Origin: Fen-1058 sp964398185
GTDB taxonomy: Bacteria; Chloroflexota; Anaerolineae; Fen-1058
Reading direction: 5' to 3'
DNA length: 64,000 nt
NCBI GenBank assembly: GCA_964398185.1
Contig: CAYNML010000026.1
Location: 1-64,000, forward strand
The notes beneath the pieces were generated by a model. That model did not search any database and was not told where the DNA came from. It worked only from the letters and a program-made list of their open reading frames with translations. The position numbers and the translations under genes were made by a program. Of this stretch, positions 1 through 7,528 are shown one piece after another (position 1 is the first letter of the stretch; each line of letters begins with the position of its first letter).

Positions 1-40
1 GTTAGGTTTTGCGTTTCACATTTTACTTGGGGAGGAGACG

Positions 41-1567
41 ATGCTGGCTGAACTGGTGCATGAACGAAGTGATATTCATCCATCACTCAACGAAGTGCTG
101 GAACTGTCGGCGCTAGGCAACCTCATCCCGATTACGCGTGAGCTGCCCGCCGATCTGGATACACCCGTGTCGGTGTACTTGAAGCTGGCCGGGCAGGGCG
201 CTTCGTTCTTGCTGGAGAGCGTCGAGGGCGGAGAACAGGTGGGGCGTTATTCGTTCATCGGGATTGAGCCGCACGCGGTGTTGAGTTTCACCGGGCGGTC
301 GTACACCCGCCGATCGAATTCTCACGCGACGACGGCCAAGCTGGCGGCGGGGCAAGATCCACTGCACGTCTTGCAGCAAGAACTGGCGCGTTTCTCGCCG
401 GTGCCGCTGCCGGGTCTGCCGCGCTTCGTCGGCGGGCTGGTGGGCTATCTGGGCTACGATGTGATTCGCTTTTTCGAGCCAAAACTCGATCAACCTTGCG
501 AAGGCTCCGCGCCTTCGCAAGGTTTGCCCGAAGCGCTGTACATGCTGACCGATACGCTCGTCGCCTTTGATCACGCGCGCGGGCGCTTGCTCATCATCGT
601 CAACGCGCACCTCAACGGCGATCCTGAAGCCGCGTATGAAGATGCCGTCGAGCGGATCGATCGCATTGCCGAACGGCTCTCTGCCCCCTTGTCTCTACGC
701 ACCACGCACCACGCTGCACCGCCCACGACGTTGTCTTCCAATTTCACGCAAGACGGCTTTGAGGAAGTTGTGCGGACAGCTAAGGAACACATCGCCGCCG
801 GCGACATCTTTCAGGTGGTGTTGTCACAGCGCCTGTCGCGCCGCACCTCCGCGCAGCCGTTTGACATCTATCGCGCGCTGCGGCGGCTGAATCCTTCACC
901 GTACATGTTCTTCTTCGATTTTGGCGAGGTCGATGGCCAACCCTATCACGTGATCGGCGCGTCGCCGGAGATGCTGGTGCGCCTGGAAGGCCGCACGGCC
1001 ACCGTCCGTCCGATCGCAGGTACGCGGCGACGCGGATCACATCCCGCCGAAGATGTGGCGCTGGAACAGGAACTGCTGGCCGATCCGAAAGAGCGCGCCG
1101 AGCACGTGATGCTGGTCGATCTGGGGCGCAACGATCTCGGCCGGGTGTGCGAGTACGGCACGGTGCACGCGCCCGATCTGTTTGTAGTGGAACGCTATTC
1201 GCACGTGATGCACATCGTCTCGCAAGTGGAAGGTCAACTGCGCGACGGCATCGATGCCTTCGATCTGCTGCGCGCGACGTTCCCGGCGGGCACGGTCAGC
1301 GGTGCGCCGAAGGTGCGCGCTATGGAGATCATCCGTGATCTGGAGCGGCTCGATCGGGGTTTGTACGCCGGCGCGGTGGGGTATTTCTCGTACGACGGCG
1401 CAATGGATACCTGCATCGCCATCCGCACCATGCAAATGATCGGCGATGTAGTCAGCATTCAGGCGGGCGCGGGCATCGTGGCGGATTCCGATCCGGCGAG
1501 TGAATACCAGGAGACGCTGAACAAGGCGAAGGCGTTGGCGGTGGCGATTGAATTAGCTGAAAAGTGA
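41..1567 (+). CDS. trpE: Anthranilate synthase component I
   Basis: Aminase subunit that turns chorismate plus ammonia, delivered by TrpG, into anthranilate, the first committed Trp step. The 508-residue length is normal. The C-terminal chorismate-binding domain shows IAGTRRRG (about 325), LVDLGRNDLGRV (about 358), PAGTVSGAPK (about 415) and GAGIVADSDP (about 477). LLES (57-60) and NPSPYMFF (about 286) match the known Trp feedback site, so the enzyme is probably Trp-inhibited. The start follows a clear GGGGAGGAG site. Two segments look inserted in-frame: a perfect 13-bp palindrome at 492-524 (Q-P-C-E-G-S-A-P-S-Q-G region) and heptamers ACGCACC at 697-720. The stop TGA lies inside a heptamer repeat. 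First gene of the trp cluster; its own leader would lie outside the window. Confidence 0.97.
   Translation: MLAELVHERSDIHPSLNEVLELSALGNLIPITRELPADLDTPVSVYLKLAGQGASFLLESVEGGEQVGRYSFIGIEPHAVLSFTGRSYTRRSNSHATTAKLAAGQDPLHVLQQELARFSPVPLPGLPRFVGGLVGYLGYDVIRFFEPKLDQPCEGSAPSQGLPEALYMLTDTLVAFDHARGRLLIIVNAHLNGDPEAAYEDAVERIDRIAERLSAPLSLRTTHHAAPPTTLSSNFTQDGFEEVVRTAKEHIAAGDIFQVVLSQRLSRRTSAQPFDIYRALRRLNPSPYMFFFDFGEVDGQPYHVIGASPEMLVRLEGRTATVRPIAGTRRRGSHPAEDVALEQELLADPKERAEHVMLVDLGRNDLGRVCEYGTVHAPDLFVVERYSHVMHIVSQVEGQLRDGIDAFDLLRATFPAGTVSGAPKVRAMEIIRDLERLDRGLYAGAVGYFSYDGAMDTCIAIRTMQMIGDVVSIQAGAGIVADSDPASEYQETLNKAKALAVAIELAEK
492..524. repeat. In-frame palindromic insertion in trpE
   Basis: Perfect 13-bp inverted repeat, AACCTTGCGAAGG and CCTTCGCAAGGTT, with a 7-nt loop, lying inside the trpE reading frame between conserved blocks. 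It has the same design as the palindrome in aroA (11148-11181) and resembles the intergenic AACCTCC...GGAGGTT hairpins of this window. Confidence 0.8.
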
Positions 1568-1612
1568 TGAGTGAAGAGTGAAGGGCGACATGATGTCACT
1601 TTTCACTCTTCA
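1562..1612. repeat. Heptamer repeats and hairpin between trpE and trpG
   Basis: Units AAGTGAT, GAGTGAA, GAGTGAA (1562-1582) are followed by the inverted arm TTCACTCTTCA (1602-1612), which pairs with TGAAGAGTGAA (1572-1582). The trpE stop codon is within the first unit. The hairpin ends just before the trpG ribosome-binding site. Confidence 0.75.
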
Positions 1613-1622
1613 GGGGGCAAAC

Positions 1623-2189
1623 ATGATAGCCGTAATCGACAATTACGATTCATTCACTTACAACCTGGTTCAATACCTGGGCGAGCTGGGGGCAGACATT
1701 CGTGTGTTTCGGAATGATCAGGTGACTATCGATCATCTTGTCACCTTGTCACCCAGTCACCTTGTCATTTCGCCGGGGCCGGGCGATCCCAACGACGGCG
1801 GCATCTCCAACGAAGCGATTCGGCGCTTCAGCGGCCAGATTCCGATCCTCGGCGTGTGTCTGGGGCATCAGTGCATCGGCGCGACGTTCGGCGGTGTGGT
1901 CAAGCGTGCGCCCCAGTTGATGCACGGCAAGACCTCGCAGATCTATCACAACGGCAAGGGCATCTTTGACGGGATGCCCAGCCCGTTCGAGGCGACGCGC
2001 TACCACTCGCTGATGGTGGAAGAACCGGTGGCGGATTGCCTGGAGATCACGGCGTTCACCAGCGATGGTGTGGTGATGGGCGTGAAGCACAAAGCGCATC
2101 ACACCTACGGCGTGCAGTTTCATCCCGAATCAATTTTGACGAAGCACGGGAAGCAGTTGTTGAAGAATTTCTTGTCGATCAAGAATTGA
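1623..2189 (+). CDS. trpG: Anthranilate synthase component II (glutamine amidotransferase)
   Basis: Class-I glutamine amidotransferase that releases ammonia from Gln for TrpE. The 188-residue product has the catalytic triad: GVCLGHQ with Cys79, and GVQFHPES with His167 and Glu169. The ATG at 1623 is chosen because MIAVIDNYDSFTYN is the usual family N-terminus and an AGGGGG site precedes it; the frame is open further upstream but that stretch is repeat sequence. Residues 38-48, just before the conserved ISPGPG loop, are encoded by four consecutive 8-bp repeat units (1734-1765) related to an intergenic array at 42690-42785. Confidence 0.97.
   Translation: MIAVIDNYDSFTYNLVQYLGELGADIRVFRNDQVTIDHLVTLSPSHLVISPGPGDPNDGGISNEAIRRFSGQIPILGVCLGHQCIGATFGGVVKRAPQLMHGKTSQIYHNGKGIFDGMPSPFEATRYHSLMVEEPVADCLEITAFTSDGVVMGVKHKAHHTYGVQFHPESILTKHGKQLLKNFLSIKN
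1734..1765 (+). repeat. Octamer array inside trpG
   Basis: Four contiguous 8-bp units CATCTTGT, CACCTTGT, CACCCAGT, CACCTTGT within the coding frame. The same unit type (CATCTTGT, CATCCCGT, CATTTTGT) forms the intergenic array at 42690-42785. Confidence 0.75.
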
Positions 2190-2191
2190 AG

Positions 2192-2255
2192 GCGTAATGC
2201 GTAAAGCGTGAAACGTAAAAAGCGACCTTACGTTTTACGCTTTACGTTTCACGTT
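2192..2255. repeat. Heptamer array folded as inverted repeat, trpG-trpD
   Basis: Left arm GCGTAAT, GCGTAAA, GCGTGAA, ACGTAAA; right arm is the complementary series (TTACGTTTTACGC and on). The two arms can form a long hairpin between the genes. No T-run follows, so it is not an ordinary terminator. Confidence 0.85.
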
Positions 2256-2272
2256 CGAGAAGGAGACCAACG

Positions 2273-3286
2273 ATGATCAAAGACGCCATAGCCAAGACCA
2301 TTCGCCGTGAGGACCTGACGCAGGCCGAAGCCGAAGCGGCGATGATGGACATCATGACGGGAAACGCTACGCCGGCGCAGATTGGCGCGTATCTCATCGC
2401 GCTGCGGATGAAGGGCGAGACGGTGGACGAGATCACCGGCTCGGCGCGAGCGATGCGCGCGAATGTGGTGCCGGTGCCGGTGAAGAAAGATGGCACGCTG
2501 TATGACACGGCGGGCACCGGCGGCGACGGCAAGCACACCTTCAACATCAGCACGGCGGCGGCGTTCGTCATCGCGGGGGCGGGACGCAAAGTGGCGAAGC
2601 ATGGCAACCGTGCGGCGTCATCGCAGTGCGGCAGCGCCGACGTGTTGGGCGCGCTGGGCGTCAACCTCGATCTGACGCCGGAGCAGGTGGGGCAGGCCAT
2701 CGACGAAGTGGGTATCGGCTTCTTGTTCGCGCCCAAGTTCCATCCCGCGATGAAGCACGCTGTGGGGCCGCGCAAAGAGATCGGGCAGCGCACCATCTTC
2801 AACGTGCTCGGCCCGTTGACCAATCCGGCGGGCGCAGAAGTACAAATCATCGGCGTGTTCGATCCAGAGTTGACTGAACCGCTGGCGCAGGTGCTGGGCG
2901 AACTCGGATCACGCGCAGCGTTTGTGGTGCACGGTGCAGGCGGCATGGACGAACTCAACACCGTGGGGCCGAATCGCGTGAGCCACCTGAAGGATGGCAA
3001 AGTCACGACGACGACGCTCGAGCCGGAGATGCTCGATCTACCGCGCGGCGAGATGGCCGACCTGGCCGGTGGCACGCCGGACGACAACGCGCAGATTTTG
3101 CGCGGCGTGCTGAGCGGATCGCTGAACGGCACGCGCAAGAACGCGGTGCTGCTCAACGCGGCGGCGGCGCTGGCGGCGGAGAGCGGCGATTTGCGCGAAG
3201 GCTTTGCGCTGGCGAAACAGTCGTTGGAGTCGGGCGCGGCGTTGAGGAAGTTGGAGCAGTTAGTCGCGTTTAGCGCAAAGGCGTGA
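2273..3286 (+). CDS. trpD: Anthranilate phosphoribosyltransferase
   Basis: Transfers phosphoribosyl from PRPP to anthranilate. The 337-residue protein has GTGGDG (about 81-86) for PRPP binding, NISTAAA, and KHGNRAASSQCGSADVLGALG around residues 107-127. The start has an AAGGAG site. It stands alone, not fused to trpG as in enterics. The last codons and stop (GCG TGA, 3281-3286) coincide with the first unit of the next heptamer array. Confidence 0.97.
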   Translation: MIKDAIAKTIRREDLTQAEAEAAMMDIMTGNATPAQIGAYLIALRMKGETVDEITGSARAMRANVVPVPVKKDGTLYDTAGTGGDGKHTFNISTAAAFVIAGAGRKVAKHGNRAASSQCGSADVLGALGVNLDLTPEQVGQAIDEVGIGFLFAPKFHPAMKHAVGPRKEIGQRTIFNVLGPLTNPAGAEVQIIGVFDPELTEPLAQVLGELGSRAAFVVHGAGGMDELNTVGPNRVSHLKDGKVTTTTLEPEMLDLPRGEMADLAGGTPDDNAQILRGVLSGSLNGTRKNAVLLNAAAALAAESGDLREGFALAKQSLESGAALRKLEQLVAFSAKA

Positions 3287-3352
3287 AACGTGAAACGTAA
3301 AACGTAAAACGTAAGAGTTCCTTTACGCATTACGTTTTACGCATTACGCACC
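3281..3352. repeat. Heptamer array, trpD-trpC
   Basis: Units GCGTGAA, ACGTGAA, ACGTAAA, ACGTAAA, ACGTAAG, then the inverse series TTTACGC, ATTACGT, TTTACGC, ATTACGC. It overlaps the trpD stop codon and runs up to the base before the trpC ATG, leaving no room for a Shine-Dalgarno site. Confidence 0.85.
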
Positions 3353-4162
3353 ATGATTCTCGATCGCATCCTGGCCAACACATACCTTGAAGTGGCTCAG
3401 CGGCGCATCGCCGCGCCGATCGAGCCACTGCGCGAACGGGCGCTGAGGCGAACTCCGCCGCGTGATTTTCTCGGCGCGTTGAAGCAAGCGAGTCGCCCGG
3501 CGTTGATTGCCGAATGCAAGAAGGCGTCGCCCTCAAAGGGCTTGCTGTGTCCTGAATATGATCCGGCGCAGTTGGCGCGCATTTACGCAGAGAACGGCGC
3601 GGCGGCGCTGTCGGTGTTGACGGATGAGAAGTTCTTTCAGGGTTCGCTGAGCGATTTGAGCGTGGCGCGCGAGGCTGCGGGCTTACCGGCGCTGCGCAAA
3701 GACTTCATCGTCGATGAGTATCAAGTCTACGAAGCGCGTGCGGCAGGAGCGGATGCCGTGCTGCTGATCGGCGCGGCGCTGCGGTTGGAGCGATTGCGGG
3801 AATTGCATGCGCTGATCGAGGAACTGGGCATGACGGCGCTAGTGGAGGTCCACGACGAGGCCGAGGTGGAAACTGCGTTGCAAATCGCACCGAGGCTGCT
3901 GGGCGTGAACAACCGGAATCTGCACGATTTCTCGGTCGATCTGCAGACGACGGCCAGATTGCGAAAAGTCATCCCCGCTGCGATTGCACTGGTCGCGGAG
4001 AGCGGCATTCACACAGCAGACGATGTCTCGCGTGTAAGAGATATGGGCGTGGATGCGATCCTCGTGGGGGAGGCGCTGGTGACAGCAGGCGATGTCGGCG
4101 CGAAGGTGCGGGAACTTGTTGGACACGGACGCTTCGCGCGGATGAACACGGACAAAAGATGA
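3353..4162 (+). CDS. trpC: Indole-3-glycerol-phosphate synthase
   Basis: Closes the indole ring from CdRP. A 269-residue (beta/alpha)8 enzyme with LIAECKKASPSKG (about 47-59), LRKDFIVDEYQV (about 121), LLGVNNRNLHDF (about 182) and VAESGIH (about 214). It is a separate protein, not fused to TrpF. The ATG directly abuts the heptamer array with no visible ribosome-binding site, so translation may be coupled to trpD or use an unusual start. It overlaps trpF by the ATGA tetramer. Confidence 0.97.
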   Translation: MILDRILANTYLEVAQRRIAAPIEPLRERALRRTPPRDFLGALKQASRPALIAECKKASPSKGLLCPEYDPAQLARIYAENGAAALSVLTDEKFFQGSLSDLSVAREAAGLPALRKDFIVDEYQVYEARAAGADAVLLIGAALRLERLRELHALIEELGMTALVEVHDEAEVETALQIAPRLLGVNNRNLHDFSVDLQTTARLRKVIPAAIALVAESGIHTADDVSRVRDMGVDAILVGEALVTAGDVGAKVRELVGHGRFARMNTDKR

Positions 4163-4800
4163 AGATCAAAATCTGTGGGATCACGAACATTGATGATGCG
4201 CGAGAGGCGATCGAAGCGGGCGCAGATTTGTTGGGCTTCAACTTTTACGCCAAGAGTCCGCGTTATCTCGCGCCGGAGAAGGCGCGCGAGATTGCCGCGC
4301 AGATTCAATCGGGCGGACAGAGACCGCTGTTGGTGGGTGTGTTCGTCAATGCGCCGCTGGAGGACATCCGATCGATTTTGGAGATCGCGCAGATCGATCT
4401 GGCGCAGCTGCACGGCGATGAGCCGGTGAGCGTTGTCGAGCAGTTGCACGGTCGCGGCTTCAAGGCGCTGCGGCCAACGTCCGAAGAAGAGGCACAGCTC
4501 GATGCGGAATGGTTCGCGCCGCATGGGCCGAATGCGCCGGTGCTGTTGATCGATGCGTATCGCAAGGATCAATATGGTGGCACAGGGCACACGGCTGATT
4601 GGACGATCGCGACGAAGCTGGCGCAGCAGTATCCGATTTTGCTGGCGGGCGGGTTGACGCCTGATAACGTCGAAGAAGCGATTAGGCAGGTGAAGCCGTG
4701 GGGCGTGGATGTGGCGTCGGGTGTGGAGTGCGCGCCGGGGAAGAAGGATGCGGCGAAGATGCGGGCGTTTGTGGAACGGTGCCGTGGTGTCAGCGAATAG
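4159..4800 (+). CDS. trpF: Phosphoribosylanthranilate isomerase
   Basis: Converts PRA to CdRP. The 213-residue barrel begins KICGITNIDDAREA, with catalytic Cys in KICG, Asp in LIDAYRKDQYGGTG (about 131), and the phosphate-binding GVDVASGVE (about 175). The start overlaps the trpC stop (ATGA), indicating translational coupling. Confidence 0.96.
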   Translation: MKIKICGITNIDDAREAIEAGADLLGFNFYAKSPRYLAPEKAREIAAQIQSGGQRPLLVGVFVNAPLEDIRSILEIAQIDLAQLHGDEPVSVVEQLHGRGFKALRPTSEEEAQLDAEWFAPHGPNAPVLLIDAYRKDQYGGTGHTADWTIATKLAQQYPILLAGGLTPDNVEEAIRQVKPWGVDVASGVECAPGKKDAAKMRAFVERCRGVSE

Positions 4801-5084
4801 GCAGCGAATCAGCGAATCAGCGAATCAACGGATGAACGGATGAACGGATAAACGGATTGGTCTTCAACGGATGCCTGTGGCCAAACGGATGAAGGCTGTC
4901 AACGGACTTTGAAGCGGACAAACGGATTAGAACNNNNNNNNNNNNNNNNNNNNNNNNNNNNNNNNNNNNNNNNNNNNNNNNNNNNNNNNNNNNNNNNNNN
5001 NNNNNNNNNNNNNNNNNNNNNNNNNNNNNNNNNCGGACTTTGAAGCGGACAAACGGATTAGAACGGACGTAAACGGACAAACGG
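4801..5084. repeat. Octamer-type tandem repeats between trpF and trpB, containing a gap
   Basis: The stretch opens with CAGCGAAT repeated three times, then AACGGATG, AACGGATG, AACGGATA, AACGGATT, then AACGGAC and ACGGATG variants. It holds no gene apart from what the gap may hide. A 31-bp identical segment (4903-4933 and 5034-5064) lies on both sides of the 100-N run. Confidence 0.85.
4934..5033. other. Assembly gap (100 N)
   Basis: Exactly 100 N, the usual placeholder for a gap of unknown size. The identical 31-bp flanks suggest that the contigs broke in the repeat and may simply overlap. Confidence 0.95.
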
Positions 5085-6308
5085 ATGACGATGGTCACAG
5101 CAATCAGAAATCTCAAATCTGAAATCCTCAATCATAAATTCGGCATTTACGGCGGGCAGTTTGTGCCGGAGACGTTGATGCCGGCGCTGGACGATCTGGA
5201 AGCGGCGTACATCGAAGCGGTGAATGACGCCGTATTCATGGCCGAGTATCAACGTTTGCTGCGAACATACGTCGGGCGGCCGACGGCCCTGACGCACGCG
5301 CGACGCTTAAGCGATCATCTGGGCGGCGCGCAGATCTACTTGAAACGTGAGGATCTGGCGCATTCGGGCGCGCACAAGATCAACAATGCGCTGGGGCAGG
5401 CGCTGCTGGCGAAGTTGATGGGCAAGCAGCGGGTGGTGGCGGAAACGGGCGCGGGGCAGCATGGAGTTGCGTCGGCGACCGCGGCGGCGCTGCTGGGGTT
5501 GGAGTGCGTCGTGTACATGGGCACCGTCGATATGGCGCGCCAGCAGCCGAATGTGTTTCGCATGAAATTGCTGGGCGCAGAAGTGCGACCGGTGGACGCG
5601 GGCACGAAGACGTTGAAGGATGCCATCAACGAAGCGATCCGTGATTGGGTGACGAACGTCAACACGACACACTACTTGTTGGGATCGGCGCTGGGGCCAC
5701 ATCCGTACCCGACGGTGGTGCGCGATTTTCAAGCGATTATCGGGCGTGAGGCGCGAACGCAAATCGTCGAGATGGCAGGACGACTGCCCGATGCGTGTAT
5801 CGCGTGTGTGGGCGGCGGTTCAAATGCGATTGGGTTGTTTCATGCGTTTCGTGACGATCGCGATGTGGAATTGATCGGCGTGGAGGCGGGCGGCGCGGGG
5901 ATTGAGTCGGGCAAACACGCCGCGCGCTTTGCCGATCCGACGCTGGGGCGGTTGGGCGTGCTGCATGGAACGAAGACGTTCGTGCTGCAAAACGCCGATG
6001 GGCAGATCGCGGAGACGCATTCGATTTCGGCGGGGCTGGATTATGCGGCGGTGGGGCCAGAGCATTCGTACTTGCGCGAGACCGGTCGGGCGCAGTACAC
6101 CTACGCGACCGACGACGAAGCGTTGAACGCCTTTTCGATGCTGTGCAAATTGGAAGGCATCATCCCCGCGCTGGAGTCATCACATGCGGTGGCGGAGGCC
6201 ATCAAGCGCGCGCCCAAGATGCGAAAAGACCAGATCTTACTGGTGAATTTGTCAGGACGTGGGGACAAAGATCTCGACACAGTGATGAAAGAAATGGCTG
6301 CCAGATAG
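5085..6308 (+). CDS. trpB: Tryptophan synthase beta chain
   Basis: PLP enzyme condensing indole with Ser. In the 407-residue protein the PLP lysine is in HSGAHKINNALGQ (Lys98), with the phosphate loop GGGSNAIG near 244 and the beta-chain signature ETGAGQHGVA near 122. The conserved protein starts at about residue 18 (FGIYGGQFVPE); the preceding residues are encoded by repeat-like DNA (5098-5135), of which 5098-5113 is an exact reverse complement of 30037-30052. The start codon is therefore uncertain (5085 or the ATG at 5091). Confidence 0.96.
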   Translation: MTMVTAIRNLKSEILNHKFGIYGGQFVPETLMPALDDLEAAYIEAVNDAVFMAEYQRLLRTYVGRPTALTHARRLSDHLGGAQIYLKREDLAHSGAHKINNALGQALLAKLMGKQRVVAETGAGQHGVASATAAALLGLECVVYMGTVDMARQQPNVFRMKLLGAEVRPVDAGTKTLKDAINEAIRDWVTNVNTTHYLLGSALGPHPYPTVVRDFQAIIGREARTQIVEMAGRLPDACIACVGGGSNAIGLFHAFRDDRDVELIGVEAGGAGIESGKHAARFADPTLGRLGVLHGTKTFVLQNADGQIAETHSISAGLDYAAVGPEHSYLRETGRAQYTYATDDEALNAFSMLCKLEGIIPALESSHAVAEAIKRAPKMRKDQILLVNLSGRGDKDLDTVMKEMAAR

Positions 6309-6309
6309 C

Positions 6310-6420
6310 GTCATTGCGAGCGCTTTCCGCGAAGCAATCTCAGCGATCGTCAAGGAGGTTGCTTCGTCGCTGTCCTTCGACTTCGCTGCGCTCCGCTCAG
6401 GATGCGCTCCTCGCAATGAC
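6310..6420. repeat. Interspersed repeat family A, copy 1
   Basis: About 111 bp bounded by GTCATTGCGAG and CTCGCAATGAC inverted ends, with internal GAAGCAATCTC and GTTGCTTCGTCGC. It sits between trpB and trpA. Other copies are at 24421-24524, 29184-29268 and, inside a gene, 42258-42342. Looks like a non-autonomous MITE-type element. Confidence 0.85.
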
Positions 6421-6434
6421 GGGTGGTTGGAATA

Positions 6435-7250
6435 ATGAGCGATCAACAATCAGCACTCAATAACCAACATTCATTAGCGCGCATTGCTCAGCTGTTTGAT
6501 AAAGGCCATGCGGCGTTGATGCCGTATTTTCCGTTGGGTTTTCCTGATGCGCCGATTTCACTAGATGTGATTACGGCGATGAGCGCGGCGGGCGCGGATG
6601 CGTTCGAGATCGGGTTGTCGTTTTCCGATCCGCTGGCCGATGGGCCGGTGATTCAGCACGCGACGCAGGTGGCGTTGGAGCAAGGTATCACGGTGAAACG
6701 ATCGCTGGAGATGATCGCTGAACTCCGAGCGCGTGGCGTGAGACAACCGCTTCTGGTGATGGGGTACATCAATCCGATCATGGCCTATGGCCTGGAGCGT
6801 TTCGTGGAAGATGCGGCCGCCGCTGGAGCCGATGGCTTCATCGTGCCCGATCTGCCGCCCGAAGAAGCGGACGAATTCGATCGGTTGTGCCGGGAACGCG
6901 GGCTGGGGCTGATCTATTTTCTCGCGCCGACCTCAACCGACGATCGCGTAAGATTGGTGGCCGAGAAGGCGCAGAGCTTCATCTATCTGGTGTCGATTGC
7001 GGGCGTGACCGGCGCACGATCACAAGTCGCCAGTGGACTGAGCGAGTTTGTCGGGAGAATTCGACAAGCAACCTCGACGCCGATCGCAATCGGGTTTGGG
7101 GTGTCCACGCCGGAGCAGGCGGGCGAGGTGAGCCGCATCGCCGATGGTGTCATCGTGGGATCGGCGTTGGTGCAGATCGTTGATCGGGCGGAGGATAAGC
7201 CGCAGGCCGCCGCGCAGTTCATCCGCGCATTGAAAGCCGGGATGCGGTAG
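6435..7250 (+). CDS. trpA: Tryptophan synthase alpha chain
   Basis: Cleaves indole-3-glycerol phosphate and channels indole to TrpB. The 271-residue barrel has the signature FEIGLSFSDPLADGPVIQ with the catalytic Glu, and VSIAGVTGARS near 192. ATG 6435 is taken as start; a GTG at 6423 is in frame. The first dozen residues (S-D-Q-Q-S-A-L-N-N-Q) come from repeat DNA: 6443-6457 is the exact reverse complement of 8965-8979. Last gene of the trp half of the cluster. Confidence 0.96.
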   Translation: MSDQQSALNNQHSLARIAQLFDKGHAALMPYFPLGFPDAPISLDVITAMSAAGADAFEIGLSFSDPLADGPVIQHATQVALEQGITVKRSLEMIAELRARGVRQPLLVMGYINPIMAYGLERFVEDAAAAGADGFIVPDLPPEEADEFDRLCRERGLGLIYFLAPTSTDDRVRLVAEKAQSFIYLVSIAGVTGARSQVASGLSEFVGRIRQATSTPIAIGFGVSTPEQAGEVSRIADGVIVGSALVQIVDRAEDKPQAAAQFIRALKAGMR

Positions 7251-7285
7251 CCCTCACCCTGGCCCTCTCCCAGCGGGAGAGGGCA
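7251..7285. repeat. Palindromic repeat after trpA
   Basis: CCCTCACCCTGG followed by the perfect 9-bp hairpin CCCTCTCCC/GGGAGAGGG (7263-7283, 3-nt loop). This belongs to a repeat type common in many bacteria. There is no T-tract, so terminator function is doubtful. Confidence 0.7.
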
Positions 7286-7336
7286 GTTGGGCAAGCTTCA
7301 CAAGCGATCGCGTGGGAGTTTCGTGCAGGCCGGGCA

Positions 7337-7366
7337 TTGACACGCTGTTGGACGGCGTGTTAAGAT
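7337..7366 (+). promoter_or_regulatory. Sigma-70-type promoter of the aroH operon
   Basis: TTGACA (7337-7342), an 18-bp spacer and TAAGAT (7361-7366). The expected transcription start falls at or beside the A of the leader-peptide ATG (7373), so the leader would be translated from a leaderless 5' end. Confidence 0.8.
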
Positions 7367-7372
7367 GCGGGC

Positions 7373-7459
7373 ATGAAGCGTGTCTGTGGTCTGGCCTACT
7401 TTTACTTTTTTTACGCGACGGTGAAACATCCGCCGCTGTTTCGGCTTGGCAGACCTTAG
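7373..7459 (+). CDS. Phe/Tyr-rich leader peptide (attenuation control)
   Basis: An ORF of 28 codons, ATG 7373 to TAG 7457-7459. Residues 9-14 read YFYFFY (codons TAC TTT TAC TTT TTT TAC), with one more Phe at residue 23; there is no Trp. It is followed 22 nt later by an intrinsic terminator that precedes genes for chorismate mutase and DAHP synthases. This is the hallmark of ribosome-mediated attenuation sensing charged tRNA-Phe and tRNA-Tyr: stalling on the run should prevent the terminator. Seen directly: ORF, codon run, hairpin. Inferred: regulation. The start lies 6 nt after the -10 box and has no ribosome-binding site, so leaderless initiation is likely. Confidence 0.88.
   Translation: MKRVCGLAYFYFFYATVKHPPLFRLGRP
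7388..7455 (+). promoter_or_regulatory. Possible pause hairpin of the attenuator
   Basis: GGTCTGGCC (7388-7396) can pair with GGCAGACC (7448-7455) with one bulge. Alternatively GCTTG (7444-7448) can pair with CAAGC (7481-7485), which uses part of the terminator's 5' arm. These mutually exclusive pairings fit a classical attenuator, but were judged by eye only. Confidence 0.45.
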
Positions 7460-7481
7460 ACAGCACGTCAGGGAATCCCAC

Positions 7482-7510
7482 AAGCGCGAGGCACCGGCCC
7501 CGCGCTTTTT
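7482..7510 (+). terminator. Attenuator terminator upstream of aroH
   Basis: Stem AAGCGCG-GG pairing with CC-CGCGCTT (7482-7491 and 7498-7507; one mismatch, 6-nt loop) followed by TTTTTC. It lies between the leader peptide stop and the aroH ribosome-binding site CTGGAGG. Confidence 0.85.
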
Positions 7511-7528
7511 CTTTGTCTGGAGGATGCC

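Noticed and set aside
1578..1622. Extended N-terminus of TrpG
   Set aside because: The extra 15 codons lie in heptamer hairpin DNA, whereas ATG 1623 has a Shine-Dalgarno site and gives the canonical N-terminus.
2242..3330. Long minus-strand open frame of 362 codons opposite trpD
   Set aside because: It is an antisense shadow of trpD; composition is low-complexity Ser/Ala/Pro and no domain is recognisable.
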